Part shown: piece by piece, positions 1 through 7,192 of the stretch
How positions within the stretch are numbered: position 1 is the first letter of the stretch
How the letters are laid out: each line of letters opens with the position of its first letter
Source: Corynebacterium vitaeruminis DSM 20294
GTDB taxonomy: Bacteria > Actinomycetota > Actinomycetes > Mycobacteriales > Mycobacteriaceae
Reading direction: 5' to 3'
Length of the DNA stretch: 64,000 bases
Assembly (NCBI RefSeq): GCF_000550805.1
Contig: NZ_CP004353.1
Span: 248,001 to 312,000 of the forward strand
Made by a program: the position numbers and the translations under genes
Notes under the pieces: model-generated
What the model saw: the letters and a program-made list of their open reading frames with translations, nothing else
Databases searched by the model: none
Told to the model about the DNA's origin: nothing

Positions 1-1
1 G

Positions 2-1225
2 GCCCCCGGCCTCGTCATCGCGATCGTCGTCTTCGCCCTCGGCGCGCTCACGATCCCGGCCTCGCAGCTGCACCTCTCGCTGCCGAGCGATACCCAGTCC
101 GACTACACCACCACCCAGCGTAAGCAGGCCGACATCATGGCCGAGGGCTTCGGCGAGGGCATCAACTCACCGTTCCTCGTGGTGGTCGACGCCCACGACG
201 TCAACCCGGACGCGCCCGCGCTGTCCGCGCTGGTAGCGGCGCAGAAGACCACGGCCGAGGCCAATGGCACCGAGTTTGATCAGAAGAAGGCGGCGGCCCA
301 GGCCTCCTTCCTCTACGTGCTGCAGAAATACTCGACCAACGTCGACGTCAAGCACATCCAGATGATTGGGCAGTCCGACGACGGCTACGCGGTCCAGATG
401 CTGCTCACCCCGGAATCCTCGCCGGAGAACGAGGCGACCAACGACCTCATCACCTCGCTGCGCATCCAGCAGACCGAGGTCGACGACGCCACCGGCATCT
501 CCTCCGGCATCACCGGCCTCGTCCCGATCCAGCAGGACATCACCAACCGCCTCTCCGGCGTGATGGGCGTCTACCTCGCCATCGTGGTGGGACTCGCGAT
601 CATCCTGCTCATGATCATCTTCCGCTCGGTGATGATCCCGCTGGTCGCGGGCGTGGGCTTCCTGCTGTCCGTGGGCGCGGCCTTCGGCGTGACGGTGCTG
701 TTCTGGCAGGAGGGCCTGTGGGGCTTGGTGCCCACTCCGGGGCCGATCATCGCCTTCATGCCGATCTTCTTGATCGGCGTGTGCTTCGGGCTGGCCATGG
801 ACTACCAGGTGTTCTTGGTCTCCGCGATGCGCGAGCGGTTTACCCACTCGGGCGGCAAGGCCACCGAGGGGTCCAAGTACAACGCCGTCGAGGAGTCCGT
901 CATCGCGGGCTTCACCAACGGCGCCCGCGTGGTCACGGCCGCGGCCCTCATCATGATCTCGGTGTTCATCGCCTTCATCAGCCAGCCGCTGCCGTTCATC
1001 CGCATCTTCGGCTTCGCCCTCGGCGCGGGCGTGCTCTTCGACGCCTTCTTCATCCGCATGGCCTTCGTCCCCGCAGCGATGTTCATCCTCGGCCGCTCGA
1101 CGTGGTGGATGCCGCGCTGGCTGGACAAGATCCTGCCGAGCCTCGACATCGAGGGCAAGGCCCTCGAGGAGGCATGGGAGGCGGAGCACCGTGACGCGCT
1201 GCCGTCGCCGGTCGACGCCCGATAG
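2..1225 (+). CDS. MMPL-family (MmpL-type) membrane transporter, 3' part
   Basis: The frame is open from the first bases of the window, so the gene starts upstream; 407 residues are visible. They fit the second half of an RND-superfamily MMPL transporter: one membrane helix at the left edge, an extracytoplasmic domain of roughly 150 residues, then about five helices. The family signature GLAMDYQVFLVS lies near residue 262, and its Asp-Tyr pair belongs to the proton relay of this family. In mycolata such proteins export lipids, glycolipids or drugs; the substrate cannot be told from this half. The gene ends with a short hydrophilic acidic tail and is followed by a hairpin, so it is probably not co-transcribed with tgt. 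Confidence 0.85.
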   Translation, partial: APGLVIAIVVFALGALTIPASQLHLSLPSDTQSDYTTTQRKQADIMAEGFGEGINSPFLVVVDAHDVNPDAPALSALVAAQKTTAEANGTEFDQKKAAAQASFLYVLQKYSTNVDVKHIQMIGQSDDGYAVQMLLTPESSPENEATNDLITSLRIQQTEVDDATGISSGITGLVPIQQDITNRLSGVMGVYLAIVVGLAIILLMIIFRSVMIPLVAGVGFLLSVGAAFGVTVLFWQEGLWGLVPTPGPIIAFMPIFLIGVCFGLAMDYQVFLVSAMRERFTHSGGKATEGSKYNAVEESVIAGFTNGARVVTAAALIMISVFIAFISQPLPFIRIFGFALGAGVLFDAFFIRMAFVPAAMFILGRSTWWMPRWLDKILPSLDIEGKALEEAWEAEHRDALPSPVDAR

Positions 1226-1259
1226 GCCTCACCTGGACTACCGGTAGCCCAACGCGCCC

Positions 1260-1307
1260 GCACGGGACCGCTCCTTCGCCGAGCATCCGCGCGGGCGGTT
1301 TCCGTGC
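1260..1307 (+). terminator. Putative terminator hairpin after the MMPL gene
   Basis: GCACGGGACCGC at 1260-1271 pairs with GCGGTTTCCGTGC at 1295-1307 apart from one bulged base. There is no T-run, so this is a weak call. Confidence 0.35.
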
Positions 1308-1313
1308 GGACTG

Positions 1314-1319
1314 TAGGAT
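1314..1319 (+). promoter_or_regulatory. -10 hexamer of a probably leaderless tgt promoter
   Basis: TAGGAT ends 8 nt before the ATG at 1328 and there is no Shine-Dalgarno between them, which suggests that transcription starts at or next to the start codon. Confidence 0.45.
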
Positions 1320-1327
1320 GGTCAACC

Positions 1328-2566
1328 ATGGATACAACCTTCACCCTTGGCACCCAGCTGCACGACGGCCCGGGTCAGCACGGCCGCACGGGCACCATCC
1401 ACACCCCGCACGGCGACATCCAGACCCCGGCGTTCATCCCGGTGGGAACCAAGGCCACGGTGAAGACGCTCACCCCGGAGCAGGTCAAGGACACCGGCGC
1501 CCAGGCGGTGCTGTCCAACGCCTACCACCTCTACCTGCAGCCGGGTCCGGACATCGTCGATGAGGCTGGCGGCGTCGCCGCCTTCGAGCACTGGGACGGC
1601 CCCACCTACACCGACTCCGGCGGATTCCAGGTTATGAGCCTCGGCGTGGGGTTCAAGAAGGTGCTGGCCATGGACACGAAGGGGCTCCAGGACAGCGACA
1701 TCCGCGCGCAGAAGAAGGACCGCTTCGCGCAGGTCGACGAGGACGGCGTGGACTTCCGCTCGGTCATCGACGGCTCCAAGCACCGCTTCACACCCGAGGT
1801 GAGCATGCAGATCCAGCACCAGCTCGGCGCGGACATCATCTTCGCCTTCGACGAGTTGACCACGCTCGTGGACACCCGCCTCTACCAAGAGCAGTCGGTC
1901 GCGCGCACCCATCGCTGGGCCAAGCGCTGCCTCGACGAGCACGAGCGCCTCACCAACGAGCGCCCGGGCAAGCCGCTGCAGTCGCTGTGGGGCGTGGTGC
2001 AGGGGGCGCAGTACGAGGACCTGCGCCGCCAGGCCATCCGCGGGCTGCTGGACCTGTCCAAGGAGGCCGAGGACGCGGGTCGCCGCGGCTTCGGCGGATT
2101 CGGCATCGGCGGCGCCCTAGAGAAGGAGAACCTAGGCACGATCGTGGGCTGGGTCTGCGACGAGATCCCCGCCGACAAGCCCCGCCACCTGCTGGGCATC
2201 TCCGAGCCGGACGACCTGTTCACCGCGATCGAGGCGGGCGCGGACACCTTCGACTGCGTGGCGCCGACCCGCCTGGGCCGCCGCGGCGGCGTGTACACCC
2301 TCGACGGCCGCATGAACCTCCCGGCCGCGCGCTTCAAGCGCGACTTCACCCCGATCGACGCGGAGGTCGGCGGCTACGTCAACGAGCACTACACCCGCGC
2401 GTACATCCACCACCTGTTCAAGGCGAAGGAGTACCTGGGGCAGTCGCTGTGCACGATGCACAACCTCACGTTCATGATCCAGCTCGTCGACAACATCCGC
2501 GCCGCCATCAACGACGGCACCTACTGGGAGTTCAAGCAGGAGTTCCTGGGCAGGTACTACGCCTAG
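1328..2566 (+). CDS. tgt: tRNA-guanine (queuine) transglycosylase lacking the zinc cysteines
   Basis: This enzyme exchanges G34 of GUN-anticodon tRNAs for a queuosine base. The start at 1328 (412 aa) matches the family N-terminus; an in-frame upstream extension to 1304 looks non-coding. The catalytic pieces are present: TDSGGFQ with general base Asp96, AFDE with Asp175, and the nucleophile Asp309 in DTFDCVAPTR. The usual zinc site (Cys-x-Cys-x2-Cys plus His) is not: the Cys positions are Val347, Gly349 and Asn352, while His378 in the HN motif is kept. The substrate loop reads GFGIGG where bacterial enzymes usually have GLAVGE. A YhhQ-type transporter and gluQ lie 2.4-5 kb away, which supports a role in Q salvage. 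It is probably active on a base taken up from outside, but the changed loop leaves the preferred base (preQ1, preQ0 or queuine) open. Confidence 0.88.
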   Translation: MDTTFTLGTQLHDGPGQHGRTGTIHTPHGDIQTPAFIPVGTKATVKTLTPEQVKDTGAQAVLSNAYHLYLQPGPDIVDEAGGVAAFEHWDGPTYTDSGGFQVMSLGVGFKKVLAMDTKGLQDSDIRAQKKDRFAQVDEDGVDFRSVIDGSKHRFTPEVSMQIQHQLGADIIFAFDELTTLVDTRLYQEQSVARTHRWAKRCLDEHERLTNERPGKPLQSLWGVVQGAQYEDLRRQAIRGLLDLSKEAEDAGRRGFGGFGIGGALEKENLGTIVGWVCDEIPADKPRHLLGISEPDDLFTAIEAGADTFDCVAPTRLGRRGGVYTLDGRMNLPAARFKRDFTPIDAEVGGYVNEHYTRAYIHHLFKAKEYLGQSLCTMHNLTFMIQLVDNIRAAINDGTYWEFKQEFLGRYYA

Positions 2567-2588
2567 CTTGCTTATCGACGCCTACGGC
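2566..2588 (+). repeat. Dispersed GTCGAC-type element, copy 1
   Basis: GCTTATCGACGCCTACGGC follows the tgt stop codon directly and has the orientation of the gene. It belongs to the dispersed family described under the 26209-26260 palindrome. Confidence 0.7.
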
Positions 2589-2596
2589 GGGCATCC

Positions 2597-3307
2597 CTAG
2601 GGCCTGCCGGGAGCAAAGGGGATCCCGGCAAGAGTTGCGATTCCGCTAAGGAACAGGTCGACGCCCTCCTGGAACTGCAGGGCGTCGTCGTGGTGCTCGA
2701 ACTCGTCGACGATGGAGTGAAGAAAGGGGAATTCCTCCTCGTCGAAGGCGCGCCACCGGTCCGCGACGGTGCCCAGATCCTCCTGCTTCGAGGCGTCGTT
2801 GTTGGCCACCGGGGCGGCCGAATGCTGCTCGCTCATCTCCGCGCCGAAGCCGGTGACGAAGTTGATGAGCGAGGTCACGGCGTTGAAGCGCTGCCTCGGG
2901 GTGAGGTCGAGGGGGAGGAGCTGCTGGCCGAAGAGCTCGAAGAGCTTCATCGAGTTCGGCTGCATCGTCGTGTCCCGCATGAGGTAAGGACCCAGCCAGA
3001 AGTGGCGCTGCATGGCTGTGAAGAAGGCCATGGACAGCTCGCGGAGCGCGTCGATGGGGTCGTCGGGTAGATCGAGGGTGGCGATCGCCTCGCCCATGAC
3101 CTCGTTGGTGGCTAGGTTGATGAGGTCTTCCTTGCTGGCCACGTAGTGATACAGGCTGCCCACGCCCGTGTCGAGGCGGGAGGCGAGCGCACGCAGGGTG
3201 AGCGCGGCGACCCCGGATTCGTCGAGAAGCGCCACCGCATTGGATACGACGGTGTCGAGGGAAAGCGTGGGGCGGCGGCCTCGTCGGCGGGTGTTCTCGG
3301 TGCTCAT
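2597..3307 (-). CDS. TetR-family repressor of the adjacent DHA2 exporter
   Basis: 236 aa counting from the ATG at 3307; a 24-residue upstream extension is open but would run into the operators. The N-terminal helix-turn-helix (about residues 15-60; ALTLRALASRLDTGVGSLYHYVASKEDLI) is typical of TetR proteins. The C-terminal half resembles the TetR_C_11-like dimerisation and ligand domain. It is divergent from the exporter gene at 3402 and shares a 94-bp intergenic region containing three GAACNNNGTTC palindromes, which are the obvious operators. It most likely represses the pump, and possibly itself, until a ligand binds; the ligand is unknown. Confidence 0.85.
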   Translation of the reverse strand: MSTENTRRRGRRPTLSLDTVVSNAVALLDESGVAALTLRALASRLDTGVGSLYHYVASKEDLINLATNEVMGEAIATLDLPDDPIDALRELSMAFFTAMQRHFWLGPYLMRDTTMQPNSMKLFELFGQQLLPLDLTPRQRFNAVTSLINFVTGFGAEMSEQHSAAPVANNDASKQEDLGTVADRWRAFDEEEFPFLHSIVDEFEHHDDALQFQEGVDLFLSGIATLAGIPFAPGRP

Positions 3308-3328
3308 GGCCCCATTGTGCCACAAGGC

Positions 3329-3357
3329 TTGACTATTTCCGAACGCAGTTCTATTCT
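3329..3357 (+). promoter_or_regulatory. Promoter of the DHA2 exporter
   Basis: TTGACT (3329-3334) and TATTCT (3352-3357) are separated by exactly 17 bp, close to the sigma-A consensus. Operator 1 fills the end of the spacer. Confidence 0.65.
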
Positions 3358-3384
3358 CGAACGCAGTTCGATAGAACATGGTTC
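3341..3384. promoter_or_regulatory. Three TetR operators (GAACNNNGTTC)
   Basis: Palindromes lie at 3341-3351 (GAACGCAGTTC), 3359-3369 (the same sequence, extended to CGAAC..GTTCG) and 3374-3384 (GAACATGGTTC). Start-to-start distances are 18 and 15 bp. Operator 1 lies in the -35/-10 spacer and operator 2 begins 2 nt after the -10, so occupancy would block the exporter promoter. Confidence 0.75.
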
Positions 3385-3401
3385 GAAATTAAGGAGATGC
3401 C

Positions 3402-4850
3402 ATGACTTCCACCCTCACCGCCGCTCCCGCGGCGAAGGAGACGCTGCGCGGGGCCTGGGTTCCGCTCGCGGCGCTCTGCCTCGCGTTCTTCGTCGAGATG
3501 GTTGACAACACGATCATGGTTATCGCGCTGCCGTCCATCACCCGTGACCTGGGCGCTTCCACCGCTCAGCTGCAGTGGGTCACCGGCGCCTATTCGCTGG
3601 TCTTCGGCTCTCTGCTGCTGACGGCGGGCTCCATCGCCGATCGCTTCGGCCGCCGCCGCACGCTCGTGTGGGCGCTCGGTGGCTTCGGTGCCGTCTCGGC
3701 GCTCGTGTGGTTTGTTCACACGCCGGGCGAGCTCATCGCAATGCGCGCGCTGCTCGGCGTCGCCGCCGCGGGCATGGCGCCCGTGACCATGAGCCTCGTG
3801 TTCCGGCTCTTCCAGGACACTGCCGTGCGCATGCGCGCGATCAACCTGATGGTCGTCATCGGCATGAGCTCCATGGCCATCGGCCCGCTGGCAGCGGGCC
3901 TCGCGCTGGAGCAGGTCAGCTGGCATTGGCTGCTTTTCGTCAACACCCCTATCGCCGCGCTCGCCGTCCTCGGCGTGATGAGGGGCGTCGGCGCCGACAC
4001 TGCCGATGAGCTTCACGACGCCCCCATCGACCTCCCCGCGGTCTTCTTCACCATCGCCGCGATCGGCCTGGGCTGCTACACCTTGACCAGCGGCACGGAC
4101 TTCGGCTGGCTCAGCGTGCGCACCCTGGCCTGCGCGATCGGCGCTGCGGTCGCCATTGCCGCTTTCGTCGTGCGCGAACGCACCGCTTCCCACCCCATGA
4201 TTGAGCTCTCGTTGCTTTCCCACCGCACGGTCCGCGGCGCCGCTCTCGCCCAGGCTGGCGCCTCCATCGCCCAGATGGCGATGATGCTGCTCATCATGAT
4301 GCACCTGCAGTTCGCCCTCGGCTGGTCCCCGCTCAAGGCGGGACTGGGCAACCTGCCCTTCCTGTTTACGATGCTCGCGGCCACCCCGCTCGCGGAGAAC
4401 CTCACCGCCCGCTTCGGTCACCGCATCACCTGCCTCATCTCCGGTGCGCTCATCGCCGTCGGCCTCGGCCTGCTCGGCTGGGGCGTGCCCCACGGCTTCG
4501 CCGCCATGATCCCCGGCATCGTCGTCATGACCGCCGGGCTGCGCGTCATCATGACCGTCTGCGCCGTGGCGCTCATCGAGGCAGCGCCCGAGGACCGAAC
4601 CACGCTCGCCACCGCGCTCAACGACGTGGTCCAGGAGGTCGGCGCCTCCCTCGGCACCGCCATCGAGGGCACCCTCATCGCGGTGCTGGTCACCAAGGTC
4701 CTACCCGCCGACGCCTGGCCCGCCGCGCTCCAGCTCAGCTTCTTCCACGGCGAGCGCGTCGTCTACATCGTGGTCGCCGTCATCGTGGCGCTCGTCGTGG
4801 GCTACGGTGCGGCTACGCTCACCGACTCCACGGCCACCGAGGAACACTAG
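3402..4850 (+). CDS. MFS drug exporter, DHA2 (EmrB/QacA) type
   Basis: 482 aa, very hydrophobic, with 12-14 predicted helices. The first helix contains the DHA2-type FVEMVDNTIMVIALPSI stretch. Motif A is GSIADRFGRRR (about residues 76-86), and the motif C region is GPLAAGLALEQVSWHW. Such proteins export drugs, biocides or metabolites in exchange for protons. A strong AAGGAG ribosome binding site ends 5 nt before the ATG. The gene is divergent from the TetR gene, and the pair sits as a cassette between two queuosine genes, so it may be an insertion into an older tgt-yhhQ neighbourhood. The substrate is unknown. Confidence 0.85.
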   Translation: MTSTLTAAPAAKETLRGAWVPLAALCLAFFVEMVDNTIMVIALPSITRDLGASTAQLQWVTGAYSLVFGSLLLTAGSIADRFGRRRTLVWALGGFGAVSALVWFVHTPGELIAMRALLGVAAAGMAPVTMSLVFRLFQDTAVRMRAINLMVVIGMSSMAIGPLAAGLALEQVSWHWLLFVNTPIAALAVLGVMRGVGADTADELHDAPIDLPAVFFTIAAIGLGCYTLTSGTDFGWLSVRTLACAIGAAVAIAAFVVRERTASHPMIELSLLSHRTVRGAALAQAGASIAQMAMMLLIMMHLQFALGWSPLKAGLGNLPFLFTMLAATPLAENLTARFGHRITCLISGALIAVGLGLLGWGVPHGFAAMIPGIVVMTAGLRVIMTVCAVALIEAAPEDRTTLATALNDVVQEVGASLGTAIEGTLIAVLVTKVLPADAWPAALQLSFFHGERVVYIVVAVIVALVVGYGAATLTDSTATEEH

Positions 4851-4867
4851 CCCCGCCAACGCGCAAG

Positions 4868-4951
4868 CCCGACTTCACTCACTAGACTTCGCCCCAAAAC
4901 ATACCCCTGACGGGTATCAAAATCGGGTGAAGTCTAGTGACTGAAGTCGGG
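4868..4951. repeat. Large nested inverted repeat between two convergent genes
   Basis: A 27-nt arm (4868-4894) is the inverse complement of 4925-4951 with only two mismatches. The 30-nt loop contains a second palindrome, ATACCC (4901-4906) and GGGTAT (4912-4917). It could end transcription of the exporter (+) and the transporter (-), although it has no T-run. Its length and near-perfect arms also fit a small mobile palindromic element. Confidence 0.75.
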
Positions 4952-4967
4952 TCTGCGATCGGGGCTG

Positions 4968-5630
4968 CTAGGCGTAGTAGTTCTCGCGCTTTTTCACCCA
5001 CGCGATGACCGTGTAGGTGATCGGCATGACGATGACCTCCACCAGGGTCTTCCAGATGAACCCCACCACGACGTAGTTGACGGTGTCGGAGACCGTCGTG
5101 ATCCCGATGACCGGGGCCGCGATGAGGCAGAAGATGAGGGTGTCGCCGAACTCGCCGACGATGGTGGAGCCGATGAGCCGCTGCCACAGCGACTTCTCGC
5201 CGGTGCGGCGCTTGATGAGCGTCAGCGTCCACGCGTTGAGCATCTGGCCCACGGCGTAGCCGCACAGCGAGGCGAAAACGATGCGCGGCACGAGTCCCAG
5301 GATGGCGCTGAACGCGTCCTGGTTCTCGTAGAAGTCGGCGGCGGGCAGCCAGATTGCCACGTAGAAGGCGACCACGGCCATGATCGTGGTGAAAAAGCCC
5401 GCCCAGATGGCGCGCCGGGCCGCCTTGAACCCGTAGCACTCGGCGAGGACGTCGCCGATGACGTAGGCGGCGGGGAAGAGGAAGAAGGCGCCGTCGGTGA
5501 CGAGCGGCCCGATCGTCACGCCCTTCGTCGAGGTGATATTCGAGATCATGAACACCGCCACGAAGAGCGAGAGCAGGATCGGGTACAGGCTGTCTTGGAC
5601 GCGGATAAAGCGCGGTTGAGTATTTGTCAC
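4968..5630 (-). CDS. Queuosine precursor transporter, YhhQ/VUT family
   Basis: 220 aa with about six membrane helices. The pattern matches the YhhQ family (COG1738): [17 protein letters not shown] near the N-terminus, [22 protein letters not shown] about residues 52-73, and [15 protein letters not shown] about residues 151-165. Members import preQ0, preQ1 or queuine. The start is GTG (5628-5630), 6 nt after a TAGGAT -10 on the same strand, with no Shine-Dalgarno. The divergent gluQ gene starts 23 bp away and tgt lies upstream, so the three genes together indicate salvage of a queuosine base rather than its synthesis; no queCDEF gene is in this window. Confidence 0.85.
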   Translation of the reverse strand: MTNTQPRFIRVQDSLYPILLSLFVAVFMISNITSTKGVTIGPLVTDGAFFLFPAAYVIGDVLAECYGFKAARRAIWAGFFTTIMAVVAFYVAIWLPAADFYENQDAFSAILGLVPRIVFASLCGYAVGQMLNAWTLTLIKRRTGEKSLWQRLIGSTIVGEFGDTLIFCLIAAPVIGITTVSDTVNYVVVGFIWKTLVEVIVMPITYTVIAWVKKRENYYA

Positions 5631-5636
5631 CCGTAA

Positions 5637-5646
5637 ATCCTACGAT
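5637..5646. promoter_or_regulatory. Overlapping back-to-back -10 boxes for the transporter and gluQ
   Basis: ATCCTACGAT reads TAGGAT on the minus strand (5642-5637, 6 nt before the transporter GTG) and TACGAT on the plus strand (5641-5646, 7 nt before the gluQ ATG). The two hexamers share TA. A possible -35 for gluQ is TTGAGT at 5616-5621. Confidence 0.55.
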
Positions 5647-5653
5647 GGATGCC

Positions 5654-6541
5654 ATGAGTTCCCCACGCGGCGCCGGCCGCTATGCCCCCAGCCCCTCCGG
5701 CGACCTGCACTTCGGCAACCTGCGCACGGCACTGCTCGCGTGGCTGTTCGCGCGCTCGACGGGGCGGGAATTTTACATCCGGGTCGAGGACGTCGACACG
5801 CAGCGCTCCTCGCAAGAGTCCGCCGCCCGCCAGCTGGAGGACCTCGCCGCGATCGGGCTCGACTGGGACGGGGAGGTGCTCTACCAGCACGATCGCTTCG
5901 CCGCCTACGAAGAGGCGCTTGCCACGCTGCCGGTCTACGAGTGCTACTGCTCCCGCCGCGACATCCAGGAGGCGTCCAGCGCCCCGCACGTCATCCCCGG
6001 GCACTACCCCGGAACGTGCCGTGAGCTTTCCGACGCTACGCGCGCGGCCAAACGGGCGGAGCTCTCAGCCCAGGGCCGGGTCCCCGCCCTGCGGCTCAAG
6101 GCCGAGGTCACAGAGTGGACCATCCACGACTTCTACGCCGGCGAGGTTGCTGGCGAGGTCGACGACATGATCCTGCGCCGCGGCGGGCAGCAGCCCGACT
6201 GGGCCTACAACCTCGCCGTCGTGGTCGACGACGCCTTCCAAGGCGTGGACCAGGTGGTCCGCGGCGATGACCTGTTGAGCTCCGCCGCGCGCCAGGGCTA
6301 CCTTGCCCACCTGCTGGGGGTTTCCACCCCGGAGTTCGTGCACGTCCCGCTGGTTCTGAACGAGCAGGGTGGGAGGTTGGCCAAGCGGGATGGGGCCGTC
6401 ACCCTTCGGGAGATGGGCGAGCCTTTGGCCGTCGTCAAGCAGCTTGCAACCTCGCTGGGAATGGAAGCGGGATCGGCGCGGGAGATGCTGGAGCGCTTCG
6501 ACCCGGCCGCGCTGAGCAGGAAGCCGTGGGTGTGGAAGTGA
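5654..6541 (+). CDS. gluQ: Glutamyl-queuosine tRNA(Asp) synthetase
   Basis: 295 aa, the short GluRS-like form without an anticodon-binding domain. It activates glutamate and attaches it to the queuosine at position 34 of tRNA-Asp. Visible motifs are the HIGH-like HFGN (residues 19-22), the KMSKS-like LAKRDGA near residue 240, and the GluQ zinc site Cys97-x-Cys99, Tyr118 and Cys122. The ATG at 5654 was chosen because it gives the family start [12 protein letters not shown] and sits 7 nt after a TACGAT -10. Upstream in-frame starts at 5624 and 5645 would overlap that promoter. Its presence implies that queuosine is really formed in this organism. The stop overlaps the next gene. Confidence 0.92.
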   Translation: MSSPRGAGRYAPSPSGDLHFGNLRTALLAWLFARSTGREFYIRVEDVDTQRSSQESAARQLEDLAAIGLDWDGEVLYQHDRFAAYEEALATLPVYECYCSRRDIQEASSAPHVIPGHYPGTCRELSDATRAAKRAELSAQGRVPALRLKAEVTEWTIHDFYAGEVAGEVDDMILRRGGQQPDWAYNLAVVVDDAFQGVDQVVRGDDLLSSAARQGYLAHLLGVSTPEFVHVPLVLNEQGGRLAKRDGAVTLREMGEPLAVVKQLATSLGMEAGSAREMLERFDPAALSRKPWVWK

Positions 6542-7086
6542 GCGAGTTTTTCGACGTCATCGACGCGAACCGGCAGCCGACCGGCGAGCGCAAGGAGCGC
6601 GGCAGCCTGTTCGAGGAGGGCAAGTTCCGGCAGGTGGTGCACGTGTGCCTCATCGACGAAGGCGGCCGCATGCTGCTGCAACGCCGCGCAAACGACAAGG
6701 CGACCTGGCCGGGAAAGTGGGACGTCTCGGTGGGCGGCAGCGTCATCGCGGGCGAGACCAGCGCGCAGGGGGCGGCGCGCGAGGCGAGAGAAGAGCTCGG
6801 TATCGACCTGGATCCGGCGGCGCTGCGACCGGCGATGAGCTTTAGCTTCCCCTACGGCTACGACGACTTCTATCTCATCCCGTGGACGGGCGGCCACGAC
6901 GGCTTCCGCGTGCCGAACGACGAGGTCAGCGAGGTGCGGTGGGCAACCGAGCGGGAGGTGATGGCGCTGCACGCGGCGGGCGAGTTCGTCACCTTCCGTG
7001 AGTCCGCGCTGCACATGGCCTTCGACCTGGCGGGCAAGCGATCGATCCTCGACGGCGGGGAGGAGCATCTGGGGACCTACGGGTAG
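6538..7086 (+). CDS. NUDIX hydrolase (IDI/YfcD-like)
   Basis: 182 aa from the GTG at 6538, whose GTGA overlaps the gluQ stop, so translation is probably coupled. An in-frame GTG at 6526 is an alternative. The full Nudix box is present (GGSVIAGE followed by REAREELG, about residues 60-82). The N-terminal [17 protein letters not shown] and the [11 protein letters not shown] stretch resemble the group shared by YfcD and isopentenyl-diphosphate isomerase. It should hydrolyse a nucleoside-diphosphate-linked substrate; which one is unknown. The link to queuosine is positional only. Confidence 0.82.
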   Translation: MSEFFDVIDANRQPTGERKERGSLFEEGKFRQVVHVCLIDEGGRMLLQRRANDKATWPGKWDVSVGGSVIAGETSAQGAAREAREELGIDLDPAALRPAMSFSFPYGYDDFYLIPWTGGHDGFRVPNDEVSEVRWATEREVMALHAAGEFVTFRESALHMAFDLAGKRSILDGGEEHLGTYG

Positions 7087-7112
7087 CGCTTCCGCCGAAA
7101 ACAACGGAAGCG
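7087..7112 (+). terminator. Hairpin after the gluQ-NUDIX operon
   Basis: CGCTTCCG at the left end pairs with CGGAAGCG at the right across a 10-nt A-rich loop. No T-run follows. Confidence 0.35.
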
Positions 7113-7138
7113 ACGCGGTTAGTGGCTTTGACGTGCTC

Positions 7139-7174
7139 TGTTCACTAATAATGAACGTTCATTTTTGGTGAACA
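7139..7174. promoter_or_regulatory. Symmetric AbiEi operator over the abiEi promoter
   Basis: Four RTGAAC half-sites (R = A or G) are arranged symmetrically: GTTCAC 7140-7145, ATGAAC 7151-7156, GTTCAT 7157-7162 and GTGAAC 7168-7173. Each pair is spaced 11 bp start to start, one helical turn, and the dyad centre lies between 7156 and 7157. The -10 (TATTCT, 7181-7186) follows immediately. This fits the known negative autoregulation of AbiE operons by AbiEi. Confidence 0.7.
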
Positions 7175-7192
7175 TCGTGATATTCTGGCCGC

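Noticed and set aside
167..1189. Very long open frames antisense to many genes, for example on the minus strand at 167-1189, 20290-21609 and 22317-24893.
   Set aside because: They are the usual antisense shadows of high-GC genes: composition is dominated by Arg, Ala, Gly, Val and His, no domains can be recognised and they lack starts with signals.
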